A stretch of 64,000 nt of DNA from Pestalotiopsis fici W106-1. Taxonomy: Eukaryota; Ascomycota; Sordariomycetes; Amphisphaeriales; Sporocadaceae. How positions within the stretch are numbered: position 1 is the stretch's first letter; the number at the start of each line of letters is the position of its first letter. Both the position numbers and the translations under genes were made by a program. Of this stretch, positions 33,601 to 44,551 are shown in pieces. Below the pieces are notes generated by a model, which was not told where the DNA came from, searched no databases, and was given only the letters and a program-made list of their open reading frames with translations. The stretch lies in the NCBI RefSeq assembly GCF_000516985.1, contig NW_006917093.1, positions 744,001 through 808,000 on the forward strand, in the 5' to 3' direction.

Positions 33601-36600
33601 GCCGGATTTCGGATGACTTCTGCTCGGACATTGACGCTTGCTCTCTGGTACTTGGCATCCGCCAAGATGACCTCATTGAGCGGGAACGCTTCTTGCTGTC
33701 GTTGCTCTCGGTCGAGAATGAGAGAAATGAGCTCTTATGACCAAGAGAGCGGCTCGGCTGACGAGCAGACCCTTGTGAAGACAGAGTCCTCTTGTCATTA
33801 TTGTCAGGATCAAGGAACACAGCTTGTGGCACCATGGGCACACTCTGGGCAGGTTCATCGACAGCGTCTGGGATATAAGGACCAAGGATCCCGTGCTGTA
33901 AAAGGAACTCTGTACGGTGCGTCCTTTGATCTTCGCGACGCACTAGTTCTTGTTGTATCCTTCTTGCCTCTGCAAAATCAGGCTTCCTCCCGATAATGGC
34001 AAAGTGGATGCTTGTCTTTAGCATTGCATCGGTCTCTACTCGACTACGCAGTCTAGACTTGTGTCTCGCAGCGGACTCTGAATTGACGCAGGCAATCTGA
34101 AGATCGGGTACCTTGATGTTGGCGCGCTTTGAATAGTGTGTCCTTGCCCAATCATTGAAGTTGACATCAATCTGTTTGGTAGAAAACAGAAAAGCAGCTT
34201 CATCGACGTGCAACCATAGTTCTATGGAATGGACGATGACCCTCAGAAATGTCACATCGTACATGACCACGGACGAATAGGGTATGAGCGCATTCTCGTC
34301 ATCGTCCAGAGAGAACCCAAAGGCTTTGGCTCCGCCAACAAGTGTCATCAAGAATTCTGTGGTGCATTCTCCCGTGATTGCACCCACAGACAAATCCCAG
34401 TTGCATAGATAAGTTGGCTCAGTTGGGGGCAATCCGAACAGTCGATGACCGTATATCCCGAGGCCATCTATATACATTTGCGTGCTAGATGTTGAGCTTA
34501 TTGGACTGATTGCGCCATCTTCGTCACTGCCCAATGATAAACCCAATGGGCTTATGTTCAGATCGAGATCCATGTAGTAGTTTGTGAATCGAAGATCGAC
34601 GGCCAGGCCTGCTCCCTCGATGGCAATATGCCTTTTCGCCGAATACAGATTCGCAGGCAATAGGATCTTTGGATCGTCGGTCTTGACGCTCAGAACCACA
34701 TCCATATCGTTCGACTTCTTGTGTGGCGGATGTGTGGCAGCCTCGAGATCTGGGTTGGTAGCTTTCAGACGGAGCATTTCCTGATACTCATCGAGAGTTT
34801 TGAAGTGTACATGATCACCGAAATAATTGTCCTTGAGTTGCAAAAAGTATCGGATAAGAAAGCCGTAGAGTACAACGACAGGTGACTGTCCATTGACATT
34901 CAGGACCAGAGTATCGGTATTCGTGGGCGATGTTGATGCATTGTAATGATATTTGCCGTCCAGTGCCAGGCTCTCTAGCCGACCAAAGTCTTTTGAAGTC
35001 AAAAATGTCGCTTGGGTATTCCAGGCCGGCAGGTGGAGTGCAATATCCAGTGCGTCCGCTTGCACATTGAAGGGCACAGCATTCCTGCTTGGGCGAAAGG
35101 CATCCAGACAAATACACGTATCAGCCTTCAGCAAAGGCGTTGAGAGGATCAAAAAGGTATTCTCTTCCATATCTGTCGGGTTGTTCACGATGTTCACATC
35201 GTTGACATTCAGAAACAACTTCAGGTTGCGGAATTGAAAGTTCAGGAAGTACTTGAAAGGTACGAAAAGCAGGTAATCCTGTGGAGGACCGCTTCCCCAG
35301 TCATCTATGAGATCGGTCAGCAGGAAGATGTGGTCTCTCAAGATGAATAGTTCCAGTTCGTCTCCCTCAATATCGAATTTCCAATTGCGGAGACTGTTCC
35401 ACTTGAGGGGAGCAGACATGTCACATGTGATGCGCTGTGTTCCCGACTTCCACAAGGTTCCGTGGTTGACACTGGTAGATATCTCGGTTGATGGGAGTTC
35501 GACCTCCAGAGTATTGTGGTAACCAGAGGGGCTCGCCAACATGTCCATTGAGTAGGATACTGTTGCGTTGGCCCCAATCTTGATATCGAGCCACCCATGA
35601 GGCCGCTGTTGAGCAGCGGCACTGGCGGGCTTGTCCTTGTTTTCTTTCTTGCCCCGTCGCCGCTCCTGTTTCTGGTATTGGCGTAGCTCTGCAGCTTCCT
35701 TTTTCCACCTCCAATTCTTCGAGTCCTCCCTGGTAGGTATTCTCAATGTGACTTCCTTGTCGATCTCCAAGTAGAGCTTGAATTGAGTCGGAACTCGGTC
35801 CGCGCCAATTTGGAGCTTCTTTGCCGCAACTGCGTCCTTATTCAGAGTGGGATTGAACACTCTCTGCAGTTCAGCTCGGTGCCGATCTGCCCATGGACCA
35901 TAATTGACCATGCCACCGCTGACAGCTAGATTTATGGCCCAAGCAGGCGGTGCTGCCCCGTTGATGTTATCATTTCTTGCGGAACCCCCCGGGTCATCCG
36001 CCCTGGTCACTTTTCCGGGAACGTCCCAAAAGATAGTGAGGGTAGCTTCGGGGCTGTCAAGGATGGTGTTTACAGCGGCATATTCTACTGATGACCAGCG
36101 TAGCTTGTCGCCTTCACCATCCTCATTCAAGTATCTGGTGAGTCCCTGCCAATGATGTGAGCCGGGTAAATGATTGTCTGCAGCTGTAGTTGCCTTTCTA
36201 GACTGCACCGAAAAGGATTCGACGGATCTTCTCCAGTACGGAACCATGTCTCGTAATTTACCCAAAACTCTGCGACGGTGTCTTCTGAAGAACGAACGAT
36301 ACGGGGGTGCTCCGGTATCGAGGGCGGCTTGCTTATCTCTTACAGCTCTTGTCAGTTGGTCTTCTTGATATCTCTCGTTGTCCTTCATTTCAATGATAGG
36401 ATGCTCAAACTGGATCTTGAAGATTTGTCTGTAAGGATCGGGCGTTTCGCATCCTATGGCATTGATTTCTCCAGACAAGGATTGCGTCTTGACGATAAGG
36501 ACACCCTTGGTGTTCTCATTGCCCATAACTACAGCGCCCCTGTCACATTCAAAATGAATGGGTAGGAGTTGAAGCATGAGGGGCATCTCGCCAGCGCCGT

Positions 36601-37403
36601 CAGAATCATCATCATCCTGGTTCGTAAGAGATGTCGAGCGTGATGCCTTGAGCCGATGCCCATTGGGGCTGTACCTCTCTTCATTGGACGTCTCCGAGTC
36701 TTTCTTGTCCGACCTTCTAGAATCCAATTTATTCAATTGTTCCTCGACCTTTTGCGATGCTCTTTGGAGTCTTTGGCGTGGGTGATCAGGCCCCTTTTCT
36801 GGATCGTGTGCAGTGTTCTCGTCCAGATCCACGGGGTCTGTCATGCCGACGAGGATTGATTCATATACAGGACTTCGATTGTAGATAAACCACTCCAGGC
36901 CCGAGACGGCGATGTTGATGCGACATGGCAACCTCTTGGACTTGTCCTTTTTGTCGGCTGGGTTTTCGGCATCTCCCTCTTTGGATTTTTCATGCTCTTT
37001 GGGCAGGGCAAGATCAACATCCTTGACTCTCCACAACCAATAGGACCATGTGATGTAGCCATTCTGAATTAGAATCGTTTCGTTATTTCCGTGGTAGCGA
37101 AAGCCAGTGAAGAAGACACGGCCAGCAAGCAGGGACACCTGCAATGCTTGTATGTCTATCCATATTTTATGCTTGTGCCATGTGTAGAGACGGATCAGGT
37201 ACGAAATCACGGAGGCGAACAATCTGTTGAAGTAGTTGAGGAAGAAGAAGGCTCTGTCACGACTTTAGCGGATAGTTTTCTGCCAAGGGGAAGGGTTGTG
37301 TAACGCACAATACTCCGCAAACGATCATTACAGCCAGGAAAGTGGGATTGAAATTGGTCCATCTCGTTGAAGGGCTTTCGTTCTGCCCTGTATCGGCAGC
37401 CAT
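27626..37403 (-). CDS. CSF1: Csf1/BLTP1 bridge-like lipid transfer protein
   Basis: Two exons: 37403-37309 and 37253-27626, with a 55-bp intron (GTGCGT donor, GACAG acceptor); 3240 residues. The second exon is 9,628 bp without a stop. The N-terminus has one membrane helix (residues ~20-41, NPTFLAVMIVCGVLAFFFLN). Next comes the family's conserved start, YTWHKHKIWIDIQALQ, then GRVFFTGFRYHGNNETI. The rest is a very long beta-rich chain with low-complexity loops (Ser/Arg-rich near residues 1150-1250). Family knowledge: yeast Csf1 (fly Tweek, human BLTP1/KIAA1109) is an ER-anchored hydrophobic groove at membrane contacts. It carries phospholipid, notably phosphatidylethanolamine for GPI-anchor synthesis, and its loss causes cold-sensitive growth. 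Function here is inferred from homology. It lies head-to-head with the Ost-alpha gene. The large exon looks intact, with no frameshift. Confidence 0.93.
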
Positions 37404-38434
37404 GGTAACGATATGTAGGTAACGGGCGGCGCAACCAAAGTGCTTGAGGGTTGGCTCCTCCTCCTCCTCCTATATCCCCCTACCACTTCGAGCCAGCAAG
37501 AGCAGTCGCAATCATGCAAGACCTGGAGATCCGTTCCATAGCTGTATTGTGACAAAGAGGTATGAGCAGCGAAGAAGAGAAGAGGTTCGTGGGTGCGAGC
37601 TATTTCGCTTTGCTCCGTCGTTGTTTGTTTGTAGTTGAGCACACCAGGCCCTCTCTACATTACATTAGCCGCAATCTTTACTGGCAACTGCAGTCCATCA
37701 ACATTTTAGAGAGGGATGACGCGCCTCTTAGCTTACTTAGCGCAAATCCCTGTTGAACTTGGGACACTTAGCGTCCGTTTTGGCGAGGCATGTACAATTA
37801 CCTTAGGGGTTTGGGGCTCCATCGTAATGGAGATCGCCCGTGCATATCGATGTGCACTGTCACTGGACTTGTATTATTCATTAACTGGCGAGTGCTTTTG
37901 TTCAACAAGAAGGAACCTGCAAAGGAATTGAATAAAATTCACAGCCTGGCCCTTCTGAAAATACCTCCTACTCTTACAGAATATACACAAACGATGTCAA
38001 GCTTTGTGTGGCGCATCGGGCATCTATGTATGGCAAAGTACACTGACCTGACAAAGGAAATGCTAGAGAGTCTAGAGCTTTAATCTGGCGCTAAAAGTCA
38101 AGATAAGATGCATTAATTTGTATCCAAGACCCCTGCAACATGCCTCGCTGCCCACCCTGCCACCACACCCCCAGAGGCCAGAGCAGCTAATAAATCGTGC
38201 AGCAGACAGGTGATGAGGGGACGACGTTTGACGTGTCGGAGCATATGAACCGCCGCCCACACAGCTTCCAAGCTCAACGGGCGACCTCCACAACGTCACA
38301 AAGCGTCCTGTTTTGTTTCTGGCTGCCTGGAATCCTCGCCCTCGTGCGCCATGTTCTCGACTTAATGTCGTCGCTTACGAATTTCTTCCCTTCCCAGCTG
38401 TTTTTGCCCTTATAGGGCTTTGTTTACATCCAAC
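37404..38434. promoter_or_regulatory. Divergent promoter region, CSF1 and Ost-alpha gene
   Basis: About 1 kb between two divergent starts. A CTCC-rich stretch (37457-37472) lies just upstream of CSF1. Short frames on both strands show no domain. I see no other feature. Confidence 0.5.
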
Positions 38435-40381
38435 ATGGCTGGTGGAACTGGAGGGCGATTTCAAGTCAGTGCAACAATAGTCGCAGGCGTCGCCTCACTG
38501 GCAGCGACTCTGCTCTCAATAGTGTAAGAAAAACACACACCCGCTGTATCATGTCCTGATTTGCAAGGTAGACACACTGTACTGACTTTGTACTCTTTGT
38601 AACAGTTCTGTATGGCTTCAACTGTATGCCCAACCCTCTATCCTACCCGTTGTCGCGTCGTGTTGACTTGAAAACAGCAAAAACTACCGAAAACCGCTCC
38701 TGCAGCGATATGTCGTCCGGATCCTGTTGATGGTCCCAATCTACTCCTTGTCGTCATGGGTTAGTATGGTATCGACTACTGCAGCGCAGTTCTTGGACCC
38801 CATACGAGACATCTATGAGGCCTTTACCATATACACCTTCTTCCAGCTCTTAATCAACTATATGCATGGCGAGCGAGCTCTAATTATCATGACACATGGC
38901 CGCGCCCCTGTTCATCACCTGTGGCCACTGAACCATGTCCTGCCGAAAGTCGACATATCCGATCCCTACACCTTTCTTGCAATAAAAAGAGGAATCTTGC
39001 AGTATGCTTGGCTCAAACCAATATTGGCCCTTGCGGCTATCATTATGAAGGCAACAGGTGTGTACCAGGAAGGTTATATCGGTCCGACCTCAGGATATCT
39101 GTGGAGCGGCATCATCTACAATATCAGCGTCACTGTCAGTCTCTACTCGCTTGGGCTCTTTTGGGTCTGCATGCACAACGACTTGTTACCCTTCCGGCCC
39201 GTGCCAAAGTTCCTGTGCATCAAGCTCATTATTTTCGCCTCATACTGGCAAGGCTTCTTTCTATCAATCCTTGTTTGGCTCGGCGCCATACCAGATAATG
39301 TGGAAGGCTACACCTCGGATAATTTGGCAGCAGCCATCCAAGATGCGTTGATTTGCTGCGAGATGCCAATATTCGCTGTTGCACATTGGTACGCCTTTTC
39401 ATGGCACGACTTTGCCGACAACACGATTTCAGCTGCTAGAATGCCCGTCAAATACGCGGCACGTGACGCCTTTGGCGTTGTCGACCTGATCGAGGACTCA
39501 AAGGAGACATTCAGAGGCGACAAGTATAGCTACCGTGTCTTTGACTCCAGTGGTAAAGTCATTGCCCACGAGGATTCCAGCTCCCGTTTTGCGCGGCTGA
39601 AGCAGGGAATGCGTTACAAGCGTGGGGGAGAGGCCAAGTATTGGATCCCTCGACCAGAGGAGGTACGAGGCGAATTGAGTGCAAACACTCCACTGCTCAA
39701 TTCCAATGGAGGACCAAGCGGCACAAATCCAAAATATAGCGAGGGTGACACTGATGAAACAACTTTGGACGCCAATGACGAAGATCTCTTCAACAAGGCG
39801 CGGGAGCTGGAGTTTGGTGATTGGAATGTAAGTTACAGACTCAATTTTTCACGTTTGTACCACTAACGAGCTTGGAGTACCCCGTTGTGACGGCAAATAT
39901 ACCTGCACGGGAGCGTTGGGTGGGACACACGTCGATCTCTCAGAACCCGTCTGGGTCGTGGAATGCCGCCCCCGATAGTCGCCCACAAGCACGCTCAACC
40001 TCGAGCACCGACACACTTAGCAAAACTCTGAACAAAGGGAAGGAAAAGGAAAGACGCAAGAAGGGCTCTTTTGATGTGCCATCCGCTGGCAGCGCTGCTC
40101 CTGTGCCCAAACCTGCGGCAAAGGAGCAAGAGGAAGCTCAGAAGCAGGGACCATTAGGTGCACCTGTTTTGTCAACCTCTGATCCGCAAATCCTCTTGGA
40201 GGAAGCCGAGGAAGAGGAGGACGACACTTTTGAAATAGGCAAGCCTACTCCTGATGAACATACGCCCGAGGTGGACGAGTCTAGGCAGTGGCTCGAGGAA
40301 ACAAACCACGCTCCTAAAGCCACGAGTCCCTTGTACGGCAGTGAAAATGAGGAGGAATTCTCAAATCCTTGGGGCAAATAG
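38435..40381 (+). CDS. Organic solute transporter Ost-alpha/TMEM184 (DUF300) protein
   Basis: Four exons: 38435-38523, 38606-38623 (18 nt), 38678-39827 and 39878-40381; 586 residues. Joining them gives SVWLQLKNYRKPLLQRYVVR, the typical link after the first helix. About seven membrane helices follow, with family blocks FTIYTFFQLLINYMHGER, PYTFLAIKRGILQYAWLKP and a C-terminal AVAHWYAFSWHDFADN. The last ~230 residues are soluble, with a charged, Ser/Lys-rich and later acidic tail (EEAEEEEDDTFEIGK). In animals the family moves steroids and bile salts or regulates kinases. The fungal role is not established; vacuolar or endosomal location is only a guess. The third intron (50 bp) has a GTAAGT donor and a CACTAACGAG branch site. 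Confidence 0.9.
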
Positions 40382-41128
40382 TTTGGTTTGATTTGAGCAC
40401 ACTGTTAGATACCCAGGGTCTGCAAAGAAACGTACCGTACTGCATAAATGAATGGCGCAACTTCATTTCTCACGTACATAGACATCCCTGTCTATCGTCC
40501 ATCACAATTGTGTCACTAGTCCTTGAGATATTAGTTATTAGTTATTACGATGCTGTTTCTTCATCTCTCCACAGCCTTGCCTTTTTTTTTTTTTTCCCTC
40601 GTGGCAAACCAGACCGCTATATCCCAGAACAAAAGTATTGATAGTTGACAGCTCACTAAAGAACACTCGAATTCTAAAAGTCTTGATAAATAATTCAGCG
40701 TCCGTGACCAGGGCGTGGGGCCTCTGACAGAGATGGTAGTAGTGACATGCGGAGGTAATGTAGATAGTGTGACCCCAGATTTCCGTGCCAAGAGGCACAA
40801 CGACGATTCAGCGCCAACCCGAGGAAGCTAACAGCAATAAGGGCGCGATCCGAACCGAACCGAACCGAGACATGTCAAATCAGCTTTTACATGAGATGCA
40901 AACCATTATATATAATGATGGACACAACAAGGAACGGATTTACAAGAGATATGCTACGGGATAGTGTGACTTCTCGTTCTCGTCAGTCCCCAATACTTCA
41001 TTCCTGAAGCAACTGGGCATGACACGCAATACAGTTGATGGGAAAACCGCAGCAGTTTCGTTGCCGTATACCGGAGCACGATGGCTAGTTCTTCGATGCA
41101 AACGCCACAGTTCAGAGCTTTCGGTAGG
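40382..41128. other. Intergenic stretch before the assembly gap
   Basis: These 747 bp follow the Ost-alpha stop. They contain a 14-T run (40582-40595) and otherwise ordinary sequence. No recognisable gene is seen. The right end meets the gap. Confidence 0.6.
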
Positions 41129-41228
41129 NNNNNNNNNNNNNNNNNNNNNNNNNNNNNNNNNNNNNNNNNNNNNNNNNNNNNNNNNNNNNNNNNNNNNNNN
41201 NNNNNNNNNNNNNNNNNNNNNNNNNNNN
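41129..41228. other. Assembly gap (100 N)
   Basis: Exactly 100 undetermined bases, the conventional placeholder for a gap of unknown size. The ~95 bases to its right (41229-41325) are AT-rich, unlike the left side. Confidence 0.99.
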
Positions 41229-42520
41229 AAAATAGAAAGATCAAATAATACAAAATGCTTTTCTATTAAATATAAATAGATTATTGGTTCTAGCTTAATT
41301 TTACGATTTTTTTCAGGTTATTGGTGAACACTTGAATATGGTGACTTTTGGTGTAAAACAGGGTTGGCACGGATATAAAAGTCCGGTCTCTGTACGCACT
41401 ATCTCAGTTCAGTGCTGTACCCGAGTATCGCGCGGCGCTTGCGGCTGAGAGTGCCAGGACTGTTCCACGAGCCAAAGGCTGGCACGAGTTGCAACAGACG
41501 AAAACGGGGCATCTTATTCATGTCAAGCATCTCGTGACTACCGCCGACATTCAAATCTGTACCTTTCGAAACCGACGGGACGTATCCTTGTATCCTCATG
41601 TCCACGCAACTGGCAAAAAAAAAAAAAAAGTTCAGTACGACACATGCCATTCGGGAACTACTAGCACTTGTTTTCCATTTGCCGAAACAGAAGACTGAGG
41701 AATTTCCGGCTTTGTTCGAATATACATGTCTTCGGATCTTGATCCGGATCAAGATGGCGGAGAAGTCTACGAACTTCTAACATGTATTTCCAACGATAGA
41801 GCTACAACCCAAAAGCGAAGCCCGTAGTTTATATGGACGAGCCTGTCTGATTGTCTCCAAGGTGAGTATCGAGTTCCAGCAAGGATCAACCATGATTCAA
41901 CTCCCTGGGAACGGGAGCCTAGATTTTCATATCAAACCCCGTTCAACGCCTTAGACAAATCACAAGTAGATTCTAGACCTTATCTTTATTTCCTAGGTAA
42001 ATAGTCTTCGGAATCCAAATTCATAATGGCCTACCCCGGTCTTGGCAACAGTCGGCCCGGAATCACAAGACCCAACCAGTTGGGTCAAGACACCGAGAAT
42101 ATGGATCAGTGCCATGATCGGAATGCCTGTTATTGGACGATTAGCCATGATAGTGGATGCGGTCTCTAAACCAGCTGCGGCTGTCTGGGGTTAGCGTCCA
42201 CCAAGGCCGAACCGACGAGCGTGGAGTAAAGGTTGGGGGAGTAAATTTACCCCGGACGGGGAGGATTCGTGTGGAGAAATTGAAAAGATATGGCTATGTG
42301 CTCCGAATAGTAGTCTCGACCACTGAAAGGGGGGCAAATGGTCACATTCCGACAGAGCTGATACACAGATATATGAAAGCATCCATTTCCCCAGAAAGTC
42401 GTATGTTGAACTTACGATCCAAAGAGACTGGACTTCCACTTTCGGCCTGTGCAAGGGGGATCGTATAGGAAATACCAGTTGGAAAAAAAGGTATACACTC
42501 CAAAACGGGATTCACTAGCC
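41229..42520. other. Intergenic stretch after the gap, upstream of the MFS gene
   Basis: About 1.3 kb. The first ~95 bases are AT-rich. There is an A run near 41615-41629 and a 20-bp perfect palindrome at 41736-41755 (separate entry). No recognisable gene; small frames near 42157-42468 have no domain. It should contain the MFS promoter. Confidence 0.6.
41736..41755. promoter_or_regulatory. 20-bp perfect palindrome, possible operator
   Basis: ATCTTGATCCGGATCAAGAT is identical to its own reverse complement over 20 bases. It lies 766 bp upstream of the MFS start. Such dyads are often sites for dimeric transcription factors, but no factor can be named; a chance or repeat-derived origin is possible. 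Confidence 0.35.
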
Positions 42521-44551
42521 ATGGAGAAGGTCGAATCGGCTCAGATCGAAACCGCGGGCGAGTTTCCCGAGAAGTCGCTTGGGCAGCAACAACACAACAA
42601 GGGCGATATTGTATTGATTGGAGAAAACCACGAGGTTCGAAAGATTCCAATTCCCACCGATGACCCCAATGATCCTCTCAACTGGCCCAAATGGCGAAAG
42701 GCTGGAGTGGTTGGAACTTGCTGCTGGTTCGGTAAGTGAAATGTTTTGATGAAATGATACTTCAATTGAGTCGGAATGATGGCATATCTCTAACAAAGTT
42801 GTCTTCATTCTAGCCATCTTTTCGTTGCTTTCCATTAGCGGTACCGGAACCTTTATGAACACACTATACGCAATGTATATGCCGGCACATACTGCTGAAG
42901 AGATCACTGGATTGAGCACCTACCCTACCATGGTCATGGCTTTTGGTTAGTAATAGCATGGAGAAGTCCACACAGTTGCAAGGAACAAGACATAACCAGT
43001 AACCATAGGAAGTTTTGGTCTCTTGCCGCTCGCCTTCATTTTCGGTCGGCGTCCGGTTTTCCTCTTCTCGGTTATATTGGCATTCATCACTGTTCTCACG
43101 GCTGGGTCGAGTCAAGGTTACGAAGGCCACTTTATCAGCCGGATCTTCCTTGGCCTCGCCACGGGAGCTACCGAGTCGGTAAGCTTCTTGTCGTGTCCCG
43201 AACTCATCATCATGAAGATGTACTAACATATCCATGAAGCTTCTTCCCTTGATCATATCCGACGCGACCTTCCTCGACGAGCGCTCGTTTTACTTTGGCA
43301 TCTACTGGTCGGTACAAAACTGCGTGAGCGCAGGACTGCAGATCGGACTCTCGTACCTCACGGCGGCAGGAACCTGGAGGTGGTATTACTGGCTATTTGC
43401 CATCACACTTGGCCTGTCAATCATGTTTGCCTTCTTCCTTCTGCCGGAAACGCGATTCCAGCGCCCGGCATCCAGCGTCAATGGCCAAATCATCTACACG
43501 GACGAGTTTGGCACCACGCACTTTTTGAGCGACGAGGATGCCCGTGAGCGGTTCGGCGACATTGCCCAGCCAGTGAGCAACGGCGCCGTGGCCCGGAAGC
43601 GTTCGTTCTTGCAGGAGCTCAAGCCGTGGAGCCCCGTGGCCGACAACGGCTTCAAGATCTGGGTCGGTGCCTATGGTAAGATTTTGAAGAGCTTGAGTTC
43701 CCCTGGCGTCATCTTTGCCATGCTGGCCAGCTCCATCTCGCTCGGCATTGGCGTCGCCATTACTTTGATCTACAGCACGATTCTCGAGGAGTCTTATGGA
43801 TGGTCCCCCTCGTCGGTCGGCCTGTTCAACATTGGTATCATTCCGGCGTCCTTCTTGGCCATGCTGCACTCGGGATGGCTGGCCGACAAGATCAATGTGC
43901 GCCTCGCAGCCCGCAACGGCGGCGTTCATCGCCCCGAACACCACTTGATTCATCTTATTGTTCCGTATCTAACGGGTGCTGTTGGTATTATTGTTTTTGG
44001 CGTTTGCGCAAATGACCCGCAAGCATACTCTGCCTGGGGTCTGGTGATTGGTAAGTAATTTTCTGTGTCTCAAATAGACGTTGTGCAACAAGTGCTGATC
44101 AGTTCGTTTCCTTGTAGCCTGGGCCATATATGAGTTCTCCTTCATCAATGTTCTTATCACCACTACGAGCTTTGCTGCCGAAGTATTCCCCGAGAACCCC
44201 GGTGCCGCCATGGTGCCGGTGGTGGGAGGCAAGAATATCATTGCTTTTGGTGCCGCGTACGGTCTCATTCCCATGCTTAACATTTATTCGTACCTCAAGG
44301 CCTTTATGATCGTAAGTTTTTTTTTTTTTTCCTTACCTCATCGACTCTTTGCTCTCTCGAACATGCTTGTGGCTTATCACTCACAACTTCTCTTTCACCA
44401 GCTCCTCGGCATCTTCTCCGGAATTTTTGCGCTCGGCATTCCGGTCTACTTCTTGAACTCAAAGGTATACAATCCAATCAAGGTTCAAATATTGAAATAT
44501 TTTGCTGACTCATTTCTACAGTGGAGAAGTGCCGCTCTGAAGCGTACGTGA
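42521..44551 (+). CDS. MFS transporter, DHA1/HOL1-like
   Basis: Seven exons: 42521-42731, 42814-42945, 43009-43178, 43240-44050, 44118-44311, 44402-44464 and 44522-44551; 536 residues. All introns are GT-AG (57-90 bp); the second has a GTTAGT donor. The cytosolic N-terminus has RKIPIPTDDPNDPLNWPKWR, common in fungal HOL1-like MFS proteins. Twelve helices can be placed. The loop after helix 2 carries the FGRRPVFLFSV variant of the MFS motif, and DERSFYFGIYWSVQNCVSAG fits helices 4-5. The long central loop (residues ~225-290) is charged and contains LLPETRFQRP. The substrate is unknown; relatives carry drugs, polyamines or small cations. The last coding exon is just 30 nt. The gene stands alone, with no biosynthetic neighbours. 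Confidence 0.9.

Noticed and set aside
40954..41279. Open frames running through the N gap on both strands
   Set aside because: They exist only because undetermined bases contain no stops.
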